NCBI RefSeq assembly: GCF_000380245.2
Contig: NZ_HG428742.1
Span: 62,001 to 126,000, forward strand
Length of the DNA: 64,000 bases
Direction: 5' to 3'
Source: Bacillus massiliigorillae
GTDB taxonomy: Bacteria; Bacillota; Bacilli; Bacillales; DSM-1321
Numbering within the stretch: the stretch's first letter is position 1; each line of letters opens with the position of its first letter. The translations under genes were made by a program, and so were the position numbers. Of the stretch, positions 34,445-43,154 are shown piece by piece. The notes under the pieces are model-generated. The model was not told where the DNA came from. It did no database searches and worked only from the letters and a program-made list of their open reading frames with translations.

Positions 34445-35617
34445 TTATTTCCCTAATAGATCGAGAATTACCTGAACTTCAACTTTCGTTCCATTAAACA
34501 TGGATTCTTCCACTATTTTAAATTTAGGATGATGATTGAAGTAACCACATCCGTCTTCATCAGTACCGCCTCCAAGGAACATGAAGCAACCAGGTCCTAC
34601 TTTCGTATAAGCTGAGAAATCTTCACTACCCATCAACATTGGTGATTCATATACTAATTCTTCGCCTAATACTTTTGTCGCAGAAGCTACCGCTTTTTGT
34701 GCTAACTCTGGTGTATTATAAAGCGCTGAATAACCACGTACATAATCTAATTCATATGTAGCTCCGTATGCAGCTGTTACATTTTCAATAATTTCTTTAA
34801 CTCTTTTCTCTACAAGATCACGTGCTTCTTCTGAAATAGTTCGAATAGAGCAACTTAATCTAGCTGTATCGGCAATAATATTAGCTGCTTGTCCACTATG
34901 GAATTCTCCAATACTTAAGGCGACCATTTCACTTGGTTTCACGTTTCGAGAAACAATTGTTTGTAATGCTAATACTAGCTGACTACCAACTACAACTGGA
35001 TCGATTGATAATTCAGGTGTTGAAGCATGAGACCCTTTACCTTGAATTTTTAAGAAAAATCCATCTGCAGCTGTTGTTGCATACCCAGTTGTTACCACTC
35101 CAAGTGAGCCTGCTTTCATTGTTGGAAAAATATGAATTCCGTATATTTCATCTACATCTTTTAGAACACCTGCATCAACGATTTCTTGAGCTCCACCAGG
35201 TACCATCTCCTCAGCATGTTGGAAAATAAATTTCACTTTACCTTTTATTTCATCCTTCATTTTTGAAAGGACTTTTGCAGCTCCTAGTAGCATTGCAACG
35301 TGTGTATCATGACCACATGCATGCATGATTCCATCTTTTGTAGATTTAAACTCGACATCCGCTTCCTCCATAATTGGTAGTGCATCCATATCTCCACGTA
35401 GTGCAATAGTTTTACCTTCTCCAGCTCCACCCTCCAATATCGCTACAACACTTGTCTCTGTAGGACGAATAATTTCTAAATTAGGAAACGTTGATAATGT
35501 ATCGTAAATGAATTGAGATGTTTCAAATTCTTTATAGGATAATTCAGGATTTTGATGTAAATGTCTTCTCCATTCAATTATCTTTTCAGTTGGGATCTGT
35601 TCTACCCAGCTAGTCAT
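34445..35617 (-). CDS. M20-family amidohydrolase, copy 1 of tandem pair
   Basis: Paralogue of the following gene, also 390 aa, with the same metal-site motifs (MHACGHDTHVAMLLG, QHAEEMVPGGAQEIV, MGSEDFSAY, NHHPKF). Differences cluster in surface segments, and the Ala of MASEDF is Gly here. The gap between the two is about 100 nt and AT-rich, without a clear terminator, so both can share one transcript. The upstream region to 35882 shows no gene or operator I recognise. Confidence 0.87.
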   Translation of the reverse strand: MTSWVEQIPTEKIIEWRRHLHQNPELSYKEFETSQFIYDTLSTFPNLEIIRPTETSVVAILEGGAGEGKTIALRGDMDALPIMEEADVEFKSTKDGIMHACGHDTHVAMLLGAAKVLSKMKDEIKGKVKFIFQHAEEMVPGGAQEIVDAGVLKDVDEIYGIHIFPTMKAGSLGVVTTGYATTAADGFFLKIQGKGSHASTPELSIDPVVVGSQLVLALQTIVSRNVKPSEMVALSIGEFHSGQAANIIADTARLSCSIRTISEEARDLVEKRVKEIIENVTAAYGATYELDYVRGYSALYNTPELAQKAVASATKVLGEELVYESPMLMGSEDFSAYTKVGPGCFMFLGGGTDEDGCGYFNHHPKFKIVEESMFNGTKVEVQVILDLLGK

Positions 35618-35882
35618 AATAAATTCCCCCTATGAAATGATATGAATACTGTATAATCTAAACTTTCCTTTTAGCAGGTACCGTTAAAAGTTTGTTTGTT
35701 TTTTTCTACAATCAAATAATATCACGAAACTAAAAAACTTACTATAGTTTCCTGGTGTCGTTTTTGTGAAAAAATTTAGATAATAGCATCAACTTTTTAC
35801 TAATTGTTTAGGTTATCATTTGACTTTAAACTAGTTAACTTTTCTATCATCTAAACCGTAAAAACATACTAAACTTCACAAC

Positions 35883-35945
35883 AAAAACAGCTTATACTCC
35901 GTAGGTTCGATGAAGAATCACTACAGAATATAAGCTGTTTTGAAT
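35883..35945 (-). terminator. Hairpin element, copy A (terminator of the 39-aa peptide gene)
   Basis: Stem AAAACAGCTTATACTCCGTAG with CTACAGAATATAAGCTGTTTT (19 of 21 positions pair by Watson-Crick, the others G-U), flanked by A/T runs. The loop and stem closely resemble the element at 37644-37712, including GTAGGTTC and TCACTAC around the loop. Confidence 0.65.
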
Positions 35946-35986
35946 AACTTATTTATAAAGAAGAGACTGCATCAGCCATCTTCTCT

Positions 35987-36106
35987 TTATGATGATTTTT
36001 TATTTTTCATTATAATAGCAACAACGACAGGGATGATGGTTATTACACCAATAACTATGAGAACAACGCCTAATTTATTATTTGTACAAGATGATTCATT
36101 ATTCAT
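35987..36106 (-). CDS. Small single-pass membrane peptide, 39 aa
   Basis: An ATG at 36106 stands eight nt behind GAGGGAG, a good ribosome site. The product starts MNNESSCTNNK, has one hydrophobic helix (LGVVLIVIGVITIIPVVVAII) and ends KNKKSS, giving an N-out or N-in single-span topology with a positive tail. No family is recognised. It lies downstream of the LCP gene's terminator and upstream of hairpin copy A, so it is probably its own unit. Confidence 0.55.
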   Translation of the reverse strand: MNNESSCTNNKLGVVLIVIGVITIIPVVVAIIMKNKKSS

Positions 36107-36261
36107 TTCTATCGCTCCCTCTTCATTTACTAGTAACTTCCTTCAAACACTTTATAAACCTATTTTACTACTTCATATCGAGGAAAAACGAAATATATCT
36201 ATTATTCACAATATATTAGAAATAATTTTACACTTCGAACAAAATGCTAAAATGTTTAAAC

Positions 36262-36323
36262 ACAAAAACACCCTCTACAAGCAGTTCCTCCTAGGGATTC
36301 TGCTTATCATAGGGTGTTTATGC
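36262..36323 (-). terminator. Terminator of the LCP gene
   Basis: Minus-strand stem AAACACCCTATGATAAGCAG with CTGCTTGTAGAGGGTGTTT, then TTTG. It lies 13 nt after the stop. Confidence 0.7.
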
Positions 36324-36335
36324 TATATATTAATA

Positions 36336-37376
36336 TTATTGGACAAAATCTGCATTAGTAGTGAAATCAGTGCTAGGTTCTAGTTTCAGCACACTTCTTA
36401 TCTTTTGACTAACTTCTTGTAAACTTTCCTCATCAGCTATAAAATATGAAGCTTCATCTATCGTTTGATCCTCACCTTTGATTTCAATAGATTTAACAGA
36501 TAAATTATCTGATGTTAAATATCGTCTTTGTAAATCATAGATTTCACTTGCCGTTAAATCTGTTTTTACATTTTTACCGAGTATATCTGTTATTTTCCCT
36601 ACTTTAAAGATTGTTCCAGCAGAAATAACTTGGTCAACCGTTGCTTCTAAGAATTGTCTTTGTCTTTCATCTCTTGAATACGAAGCATCCACAGCTCTTT
36701 TTCTCATCCGTACAAACGCAAGAGCCTCTTCCCCAGATAAATGTTGTTCTCCTTGCTTAAACTCAATTTTTTTATTTGTATAAAAGTTCTTTTCCCAAAA
36801 TTCTTTTTTAACATCAATTGTTACTCCACCAAGAGCATCTACTATGTCACGAAACCCGTCAAAATTGACCGTCATATAATAATCAATTGGAACGTCTAAA
36901 AGTTTTTCAACGGTTTCCATTTGTAATTTAACTGCTCCATAATCTGTAATTGACCCATAACTATATGCAGCATTAATCTTATGGATTCCAGAATATTTGC
37001 CTGCATTCTCTATATCGACCCTTGTATCTCTTGGAACTGTAATCATATTAATTTCATTAGATTCAGGATCTAACGTCATAACAATTTGCGTATCTGCTCG
37101 TCCATTTTTGTTATCACTAGTATAATCTTCTATACCTAATAATAAGATGGAAATGGGGTCTTTTCCGAAAGTAACAGCTTGCTCTCTCAGTTCTGACTTA
37201 TCTCCCTTTCTTCCTATATCAGTTGTTGAATTATCAAGGGCTCCTTTTACTTTTACAAAAACATAAGCTCCATAACACGCTACAGCTAAAACTACTATCA
37301 TTAAACAAATTAATACCCATTTCAATATTTTCTTTTTAGGTGTACCTTTTTTAGTCTCATTTATATTTTTACTCAC
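36336..37376 (-). CDS. LytR-CpsA-Psr (LCP) family cell-wall glycopolymer ligase
   Basis: Membrane enzyme that attaches teichoic acids or other glycopolymers to peptidoglycan outside the cell. It is 346 aa: a basic cytoplasmic tail (GTPKKKILK), one helix (residues 17-40), then the LCP domain starting ISILLLGIEDY. Substrate-binding Arg/Asp are in GRADTQIVMTL and ITVPRDTRVDI; YYMTVNFDGFRDIVDALGGV and FVRMRKR follow. Which of TagT/U/V-type paralogues it matches cannot be decided here. Confidence 0.88.
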   Translation of the reverse strand: MSKNINETKKGTPKKKILKWVLICLMIVVLAVACYGAYVFVKVKGALDNSTTDIGRKGDKSELREQAVTFGKDPISILLLGIEDYTSDNKNGRADTQIVMTLDPESNEINMITVPRDTRVDIENAGKYSGIHKINAAYSYGSITDYGAVKLQMETVEKLLDVPIDYYMTVNFDGFRDIVDALGGVTIDVKKEFWEKNFYTNKKIEFKQGEQHLSGEEALAFVRMRKRAVDASYSRDERQRQFLEATVDQVISAGTIFKVGKITDILGKNVKTDLTASEIYDLQRRYLTSDNLSVKSIEIKGEDQTIDEASYFIADEESLQEVSQKIRSVLKLEPSTDFTTNADFVQ

Positions 37377-37643
37377 ATTAGTTCTCGCTTTCTAGAAAAT
37401 AAATACCTTTTCAAGAACTCTTTATATAGAGTTGAAAAGATTACAAAAATTAATTTTCTAGGACCACCTCCCGCCAATCAAACTTTAACATATTTCTACA
37501 TGTTTCAACATGTTATTTTTATTACATTTCTATACCGTTTTAGTGTCGATTGTAACATTCGTGACATGAACAGACTAATAATCTCCAAACTTTTGTCTTA
37601 TATAGACCAACAATTAACGGGTATTTCGAACCAATAAACTTCA

Positions 37644-37712
37644 TGATAAAAAAACAGCCTATATTCAGTAGGTTCAACAATGAGTCACTACTGAAATATA
37701 GGCTGTTTTTTT
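37644..37712 (-). terminator. Hairpin element, copy B (terminator of eno and the glycolytic operon)
   Basis: Stem AAAAACAGCCTATATTCAGTAG with CTACTGAAATATAGGCTGTTTTT (one bulged base), T run beyond. It is about 80 nt after the eno stop on the minus strand and is homologous to the element at 35883-35945. The rest of 37377-37791 holds the LCP promoter region, in which I see no clear box. Confidence 0.7.
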
Positions 37713-37791
37713 ATTTAAGCAACTCATCCATGACAACGAATTGGCAAAGGCATTATCACAGATGAGAGCTTTTGTTTATGAAATCCTACAA

Positions 37792-39087
37792 TTATCGCTT
37801 GATGTTGTAGAAAGATTTAACGCCATCGTAGATAGCTGTTTCGCCAAGCTCGTCTTCGATACGTAATAATTGGTTGTATTTAGCGATTCTGTCTGTACGA
37901 GACATAGAACCAGTTTTGATTTGACCTGCGTTAGTTGCAACAGCGATGTCAGCGATTGTAGCATCTTCTGTTTCACCAGAACGGTGAGAAACAACTGCAG
38001 TGTAACCAGCACGTTTAGCCATTTCGATTGCCTCGAAAGTTTCAGTTAAAGTACCGATTTGGTTAACTTTAATTAGGATTGAGTTAGAGATTCCTTTTTC
38101 AATACCTTCAGCTAACTTCTTAGTGTTTGTAACGAATAAATCGTCACCTACTAATTGTACTTTTTCACCGATACGCTCAGTTAATAATTTGTGACCATTC
38201 CAGTCGTTTTCATCTAAACCATCTTCGATTGAGATGATTGGGAATTCGTTGCAAAGCTCTTCATAGAAGTTAACCATATCTTCAGAAGATAAACCAGTGC
38301 GGCCTTCTCCAACTAGATCGTAAGTGCCAGCCTCTTTGTTGTAGAACTCAGAAGAAGCAACATCCATACCTAAGAAGATATCTTTTCCAGCTTCGTAGCC
38401 AGCTTTAGTGATTGCTTCGATAATTACTTGTAAAGCTTCACGATTTGAACCAAGGTTTGGAGCGAATCCACCTTCATCACCTACAGCTGTGTTAAGACCT
38501 TTAGCTGAAAGAACTGATTTAAGAGCGTGGAATACTTCAGCACCCATACGGATTGCTTCTTTGAAAGTTGGAGCACCAACTGGTAAGATCATGAACTCTT
38601 GGAAGTCAACGTTGTTGTCAGCGTGAGATCCACCATTGATGATGTTCATCATTGGAGTTGGAAGTTGCTTAGCGTTGAATCCACCAAGGTAACGGTATAA
38701 TGGAAGACCTACTGAATCTGCAGCAGCGTGTGCAACAGCCATAGATACACCAAGGATTGCGTTAGCACCTAGTTTACCTTTGTTTTCAGTTCCGTCTAAT
38801 TCGATCATAACTTTATCGATACCAGCTTGGTCAGTTACGTCCATGCCGATTACAGCTTTAGCGATGATTTCATTTACGTTTTCTACTGCTTTAAGAACAC
38901 CTTTTCCAAGGTAACGAGACTTGTCTCCGTCACGTAATTCTACTGCTTCATATTCACCAGTAGATGCACCTGAAGGTACTAAAGCGCGTCCGAAGTAACC
39001 TGACTCAGTCATTACTTCTACTTCTACAGTTGGGTTTCCACGAGAATCAAGTACTTCACGACCGTATACGAATTGAATGTATGGCAT
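37792..39087 (-). CDS. eno: Enolase
   Basis: Converts 2-phosphoglycerate to phosphoenolpyruvate. It is 431 aa, the standard size. It starts IQFVYGREVLDSRGNPTVEVEV, with GASTGEYEAVELRDGD, the metal-binding SIEDGLDENDWNG, the catalytic Lys in SILIKVNQIGTLTET, and SHRSGETED. AAAGGAG precedes the ATG. Last gene of the central glycolytic operon, closed by hairpin copy B. Confidence 0.97.
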   Translation of the reverse strand: MPYIQFVYGREVLDSRGNPTVEVEVMTESGYFGRALVPSGASTGEYEAVELRDGDKSRYLGKGVLKAVENVNEIIAKAVIGMDVTDQAGIDKVMIELDGTENKGKLGANAILGVSMAVAHAAADSVGLPLYRYLGGFNAKQLPTPMMNIINGGSHADNNVDFQEFMILPVGAPTFKEAIRMGAEVFHALKSVLSAKGLNTAVGDEGGFAPNLGSNREALQVIIEAITKAGYEAGKDIFLGMDVASSEFYNKEAGTYDLVGEGRTGLSSEDMVNFYEELCNEFPIISIEDGLDENDWNGHKLLTERIGEKVQLVGDDLFVTNTKKLAEGIEKGISNSILIKVNQIGTLTETFEAIEMAKRAGYTAVVSHRSGETEDATIADIAVATNAGQIKTGSMSRTDRIAKYNQLLRIEDELGETAIYDGVKSFYNIKR

Positions 39088-39119
39088 ATTAAAAAATCTC
39101 CTTTAAATGTAAGTTATTA

Positions 39120-40655
39120 TTATTTGTTTACTAATGTAGACCCTGTCATTTCAACAGGCTTTTCTACTTTTAATAAATCAAGCATTGTTGGTGCTAAATC
39201 AGCTAATTTTCCATCTTCACGAAGTGTCACGTTTTCTTTCGTAACAATTACAGGAACCGGATTTGTTGTATGAGCAGTCATTGGATTGCCTTCAAGAGTA
39301 ACTACTTCATCAGAGTTACCATGGTCAGCAGTAATGATTGCTTGTCCACCTTTTGCAAGGATGGCATCAACAATTTTACCTAAGCACTCATCTACTGTCT
39401 CAACCGCTTTAATAGTTGGCTCAAGCATTCCTGAATGTCCAACCATATCAGGGTTAGCAAAGTTTAGAATAATTGCATCGAATTTATCTGCTGCGATTTC
39501 TGCAAGCAGTGCATCCGTTACTTCGTAAGCGCTCATTTCTGGCTTAAGGTCGTACGTTGCAACCTTAGGAGAAGCGATTAAGATGCGCTCTTCACCAGGG
39601 AATTCCGCTTCACGACCACCACTCATGAAGAATGTTACGTGAGGGTATTTCTCTGTTTCAGCAATACGAAGCTGTTTTAGATTATTCTGAGATAGTACTT
39701 CTCCTAATGTGTTATCCAGGTTTGTAGGTTTGAAAGCTACATAACCTTTAACTGTTTCAGAGAAATGAGTGAAGCATACGAAGTGTAAGTTCTTCGGTGC
39801 TTTAGGTCCACGATCGAATGAACGGAAATCTTCATTAGTGAACGTATTAGAAATTTGAATTGCACGGTCAGGACGGAAGTTATAGAAAATAACTGCATCG
39901 TTATCTTGAATTGTTGCAACTGGTGATCCATCTTCGTTAGTAATAACAGATGGCAGTACGAACTCGTCATAGATTTCGTTTTTGTAGTTATCATCTACGC
40001 AATCCATTGCAGACGTGTAAGCAGGACCTTCACCGTAAACCATGCTACGGTAAGACTTCTCCACACGCTCCCAACGCTTATCGCGGTCCATGCTATAATA
40101 GCGACCGGAAATCGTTGCGAATTTCCCTACACCATATTCTTTCATTTTTTCTTCAGTTTCTTCGATGTATTTTTTAGCAGTTTGTGGACCAACATCACGT
40201 CCATCTAAGAAACCATGAACATATACATTTTTCACACCTTCTTCAGCTGCTAAGCGAAGAAGAGCAAACATATGATCAATATGGCTATGTACTCCACCAT
40301 CTGATAATAAACCAAATATATGAAGATTTGTACCATTTTTTTTCACGTGATCCATTGCATCAACGAAAGTTTCGTTCTTTTCGAACTCGCCTTCACGAAT
40401 AGCAACATTCACACGAGTTAAACTTTGGTACACTACTCGGCCTGCACCGATATTTAAGTGACCAACTTCAGAGTTACCCATTTGACCTTCTGGAAGACCA
40501 ACGAATTCACCATCTGCACGTAAAGTAGCATGCGGGAAGTTGTTCCAGTAACGATCATAATTAGGCTTTTTAGCTTGCGCTACCGCATTTCCTTCGGTAA
40601 CATCACGAAGACCAAAACCGTCAAGAATAATTAAAGCAACAGGAGCCTTACTCAT
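39120..40655 (-). CDS. gpmI: 2,3-bisphosphoglycerate-independent phosphoglycerate mutase
   Basis: Interconverts 3- and 2-phosphoglycerate using two Mn ions. It is 511 aa. The alkaline-phosphatase-like metal site shows LIILDGFGLRD at the start, phospho-acceptor Ser in GQMGNSEVGHLNIGAG, NFANPDMVGHSG and TADHGNSDE. The start ATG overlaps the tpiA stop (TAATG), and its ribosome site lies within the tpiA end. Confidence 0.97.
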   Translation of the reverse strand: MSKAPVALIILDGFGLRDVTEGNAVAQAKKPNYDRYWNNFPHATLRADGEFVGLPEGQMGNSEVGHLNIGAGRVVYQSLTRVNVAIREGEFEKNETFVDAMDHVKKNGTNLHIFGLLSDGGVHSHIDHMFALLRLAAEEGVKNVYVHGFLDGRDVGPQTAKKYIEETEEKMKEYGVGKFATISGRYYSMDRDKRWERVEKSYRSMVYGEGPAYTSAMDCVDDNYKNEIYDEFVLPSVITNEDGSPVATIQDNDAVIFYNFRPDRAIQISNTFTNEDFRSFDRGPKAPKNLHFVCFTHFSETVKGYVAFKPTNLDNTLGEVLSQNNLKQLRIAETEKYPHVTFFMSGGREAEFPGEERILIASPKVATYDLKPEMSAYEVTDALLAEIAADKFDAIILNFANPDMVGHSGMLEPTIKAVETVDECLGKIVDAILAKGGQAIITADHGNSDEVVTLEGNPMTAHTTNPVPVIVTKENVTLREDGKLADLAPTMLDLLKVEKPVEMTGSTLVNK

Positions 40656-41410
40656 TATTTACCTGCCTCCAATAATTGAAGGAAAGATTGAGGTTCTAAA
40701 GCTGCTCCACCAACTAATGCGCCGTCGATGTCTGCTTCTGCCATGTATTCTTTGATGTTTTCAGGCTTAACGCTTCCGCCGTATTGGATACGGATTGCTT
40801 CTGCTACATCAGTAGAGAATTGAGAAGCTACTACAGAACGGATATGAGCACATACTTCGTTAGCATCAGCTGCTGTTGAAGATTTACCAGTACCGATTGC
40901 CCAGATTGGCTCATAAGCAATAACTGTAGCTTTAGCTTGTTCTTCTGTTAAACCAGCAAGAGCTTTTTCGATTTGAGCTCCTACAAGTTCGTTTGTTTTT
41001 CCACTTTCGCGCTCTTCTAATGTTTCACCACAGCAAACGATTGGAGTTAAACCATGTTTGAATGCAGCAAGAGTCTTTTTGTTAACTGTTTCGTCTGTTT
41101 CTGCGAACATTTCTCTACGCTCAGAGTGTCCAAGAATAACGTATTTAACGCCAAGATCAGCAAGTGCAACAGGGCTTACTTCACCAGTGAAAGCACCATT
41201 TTCAGCAAAGTGCATGTTTTGTGCACCGATACTAACGTTAGTACCTTTTGTTGCTTCAACAAGTTGTCCTAAGAATAATGCTGGAGAACAGATTACTGAT
41301 TCTACTGCATCGTTTGAAGGAACTACATTTTTCACTTCTTCCACAAAGCTCATTGCTTCAGAAAGTGTTTTGTTCATTTTCCAGTTACCAGCGATAATTG
41401 GTTTACGCAT
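40655..41410 (-). CDS. tpiA: Triose-phosphate isomerase
   Basis: Interconverts dihydroxyacetone phosphate and glyceraldehyde 3-phosphate. It is 251 aa from the ATG at 41410, which follows AAGGAAGG; MRKPIIAGNWKMNKT carries the catalytic Lys. The other active-site residues are His in ILGHSERREMF and Glu in AYEPIWAIGTGKS, with the phosphate loop YGGSVKPEN. Overlaps gpmI by one base. Confidence 0.97.
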   Translation of the reverse strand: MRKPIIAGNWKMNKTLSEAMSFVEEVKNVVPSNDAVESVICSPALFLGQLVEATKGTNVSIGAQNMHFAENGAFTGEVSPVALADLGVKYVILGHSERREMFAETDETVNKKTLAAFKHGLTPIVCCGETLEERESGKTNELVGAQIEKALAGLTEEQAKATVIAYEPIWAIGTGKSSTAADANEVCAHIRSVVASQFSTDVAEAIRIQYGGSVKPENIKEYMAEADIDGALVGGAALEPQSFLQLLEAGK

Positions 41411-41565
41411 TTGTGTACCTTCCTTTCCATAGTGAAACAAACTGCTCGATTCATACCATAACAAGTTAGGGCCCTTAACAAGTATGTAATGATTATTCGT
41501 ACAGCTATGTTAAATAAACATTCTGCCAAAATTACAATATGCTTCATATGAATGGTAAAAGCTTC

Positions 41566-41608
41566 ACAAAATGATACTTCCTACGGGCAAAGTCGAAGTA
41601 TATTTTGT
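41566..41608. repeat. Imperfect 15-bp dyad between pgk and tpiA
   Basis: ACAAAATGATACTTC (41566-41580) pairs with GAAGTATATTTTGT (41595-41608) with one bulge. It lies in the 259-nt gap inside the glycolytic operon. No T run is present, so it may stabilise or direct processing of the long transcript. Confidence 0.45.
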
Positions 41609-41669
41609 ACACTTCTTTCATTATATAAAAGAATAATCATAACTTAAGCATTTTTGTTTGTTATTTTAA

Positions 41670-42851
41670 TTATTTGTCGTTTAATGCTACTACACCTGGA
41701 AGCTCTTTACCTTCGATAAACTCAAGTGAAGCGCCACCACCAGTAGAAATGTGAGACATTTTGTCAGCAAGGTTGAATTTCTCAGCAGCTGCTGCAGAAT
41801 CTCCTCCACCAACAACACTGTAAGCATCAGAAGTTGCTAATGCTTCAGCAACAGCTTTAGTTCCGTTAGCAAACTTATCAAATTCAAATACTCCCATAGG
41901 TCCATTCCAGATTACTAATTTAGAGTTTTTGATTACATCTGCATATAGAGCTGCTGTTTTTGGTCCGATATCAAGTGACATCCAGTCAGCTGGAATTGCA
42001 TCGATATCAACATTTTTAGCCTCTACATTTTCGCCAAATTCAGGTGCGATTACTGCATCGATTGGCATGTAGAATTTAACGCCTTTTTCTTTCGCTTGTT
42101 CCATGAAAGATTTAGCTAGTTCGATTTTGTCTTCTTCTAATAGAGATGTTCCAATTTCGTGACCTTGAGCTTTAATGAACGTATAAGCTAAACCACCACC
42201 GATGATTAAGTTATCTACTTTATCAAGTAGGTTTTCAATTACACCGATTTTGTCTTTAACTTTTGCTCCACCGATAATAGCAGTGAAAGGACGTTCTGGA
42301 TTAGACATAGCTTTTCCTAAAACATCAAGTTCTTTTTGCATTAAGAAACCAGATACTGCTGGGATGAATTTCGCAATACCTTCAGTTGAAGCATGCGCAC
42401 GGTGAGCAGCACCGAATGCATCGTTTACGAAGATGTCAGCTAAGTTAGCAAATGCTTTTGCTAATTCTGGATCATTCTTCTCTTCACCAGGGTAGAAACG
42501 AACGTTTTCAAGCAATAATACATCGCCTTCGTTCATTTGTGCGATTTGAGCTTCTACAGCTTCACCATATGCTTCATCAGCTTTTGCTACTTCTTTACCA
42601 AGAAGTTCGCTAAGCTTTTTCGCAACAGGAGTTAAACGCATATCTTCGTTTACTTGTCCTTTTGGACGACCCATGTGACTTGCTAAAATAACTTTTGCAC
42701 CTTGCTCCATTAAATACTGGATAGTTGGTAGTGCAGCACGAACACGCGTGTCATCAGTGATTACACCATTTTGCATTGGCACGTTAAAGTCCACTCGACA
42801 AAATACGCGTTTACCTTTTACATCAATATCTTTAATACTCATTTTATTCAT
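41670..42851 (-). CDS. pgk: Phosphoglycerate kinase
   Basis: Transfers phosphate from 1,3-bisphosphoglycerate to ADP. It is 393 aa from the ATG at 42851, behind AAAGGAGG (11 nt). The family signature is KRVFCRVDFNVPMQNG near the N-terminus; LASHMGRPKG, GAKVKDKIGVIENLLDKVDN and the nucleotide-site GGGDSAAAAEKF follow. A terminator stands between gap and pgk. Confidence 0.97.
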   Translation of the reverse strand: MNKMSIKDIDVKGKRVFCRVDFNVPMQNGVITDDTRVRAALPTIQYLMEQGAKVILASHMGRPKGQVNEDMRLTPVAKKLSELLGKEVAKADEAYGEAVEAQIAQMNEGDVLLLENVRFYPGEEKNDPELAKAFANLADIFVNDAFGAAHRAHASTEGIAKFIPAVSGFLMQKELDVLGKAMSNPERPFTAIIGGAKVKDKIGVIENLLDKVDNLIIGGGLAYTFIKAQGHEIGTSLLEEDKIELAKSFMEQAKEKGVKFYMPIDAVIAPEFGENVEAKNVDIDAIPADWMSLDIGPKTAALYADVIKNSKLVIWNGPMGVFEFDKFANGTKAVAEALATSDAYSVVGGGDSAAAAEKFNLADKMSHISTGGGASLEFIEGKELPGVVALNDK

Positions 42852-43030
42852 GCTAAAAAGATCCTCCTTTTGCATTATAAGAAATGATAACAGATAGGAA
42901 AAGTTTTACGTATGTATTTACGGTTCCCATTGTTTCAAAAACTAGTCATTTTCATCTAAATTAGAAGTTCTCGGCTATTGGCAAAGGCACCGATTACTTT
43001 CTATATTTATTGAAAGATTTCATTAGAATA

Positions 43031-43074
43031 AGAAAAAGGGAAAGGGGCATTTTCCCCTCTCCCCTTTTTCTCTT
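43031..43074 (-). terminator. Terminator or attenuator between gap and pgk
   Basis: GC-rich 17-bp imperfect stem (43031-43047 with 43054-43071) with T-rich sequence after it on the minus strand. In B. subtilis transcription of cggR-gapA is stronger than that of the distal genes; this hairpin could produce the same step-down. Confidence 0.7.
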
Positions 43075-43154
43075 TATATTATAGTCTCAACAGCACATTT
43101 TATCCAATATGTTCTTATATTGGTTCATAATGTTTTTGAAACGTTTAGGTTAAA

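Noticed and set aside
35940..36383. 147-aa plus-strand open frame
   Set aside because: It crosses two terminators and the real 39-aa minus-strand ORF, has no ribosome site, and reads antisense into the LCP gene.
37741..37760. TTGGCAAAGGCATTATC, resembling a -24 element
   Set aside because: There is no GC at the -12 position; a similar TTGGCA at 42976 also lacks it.
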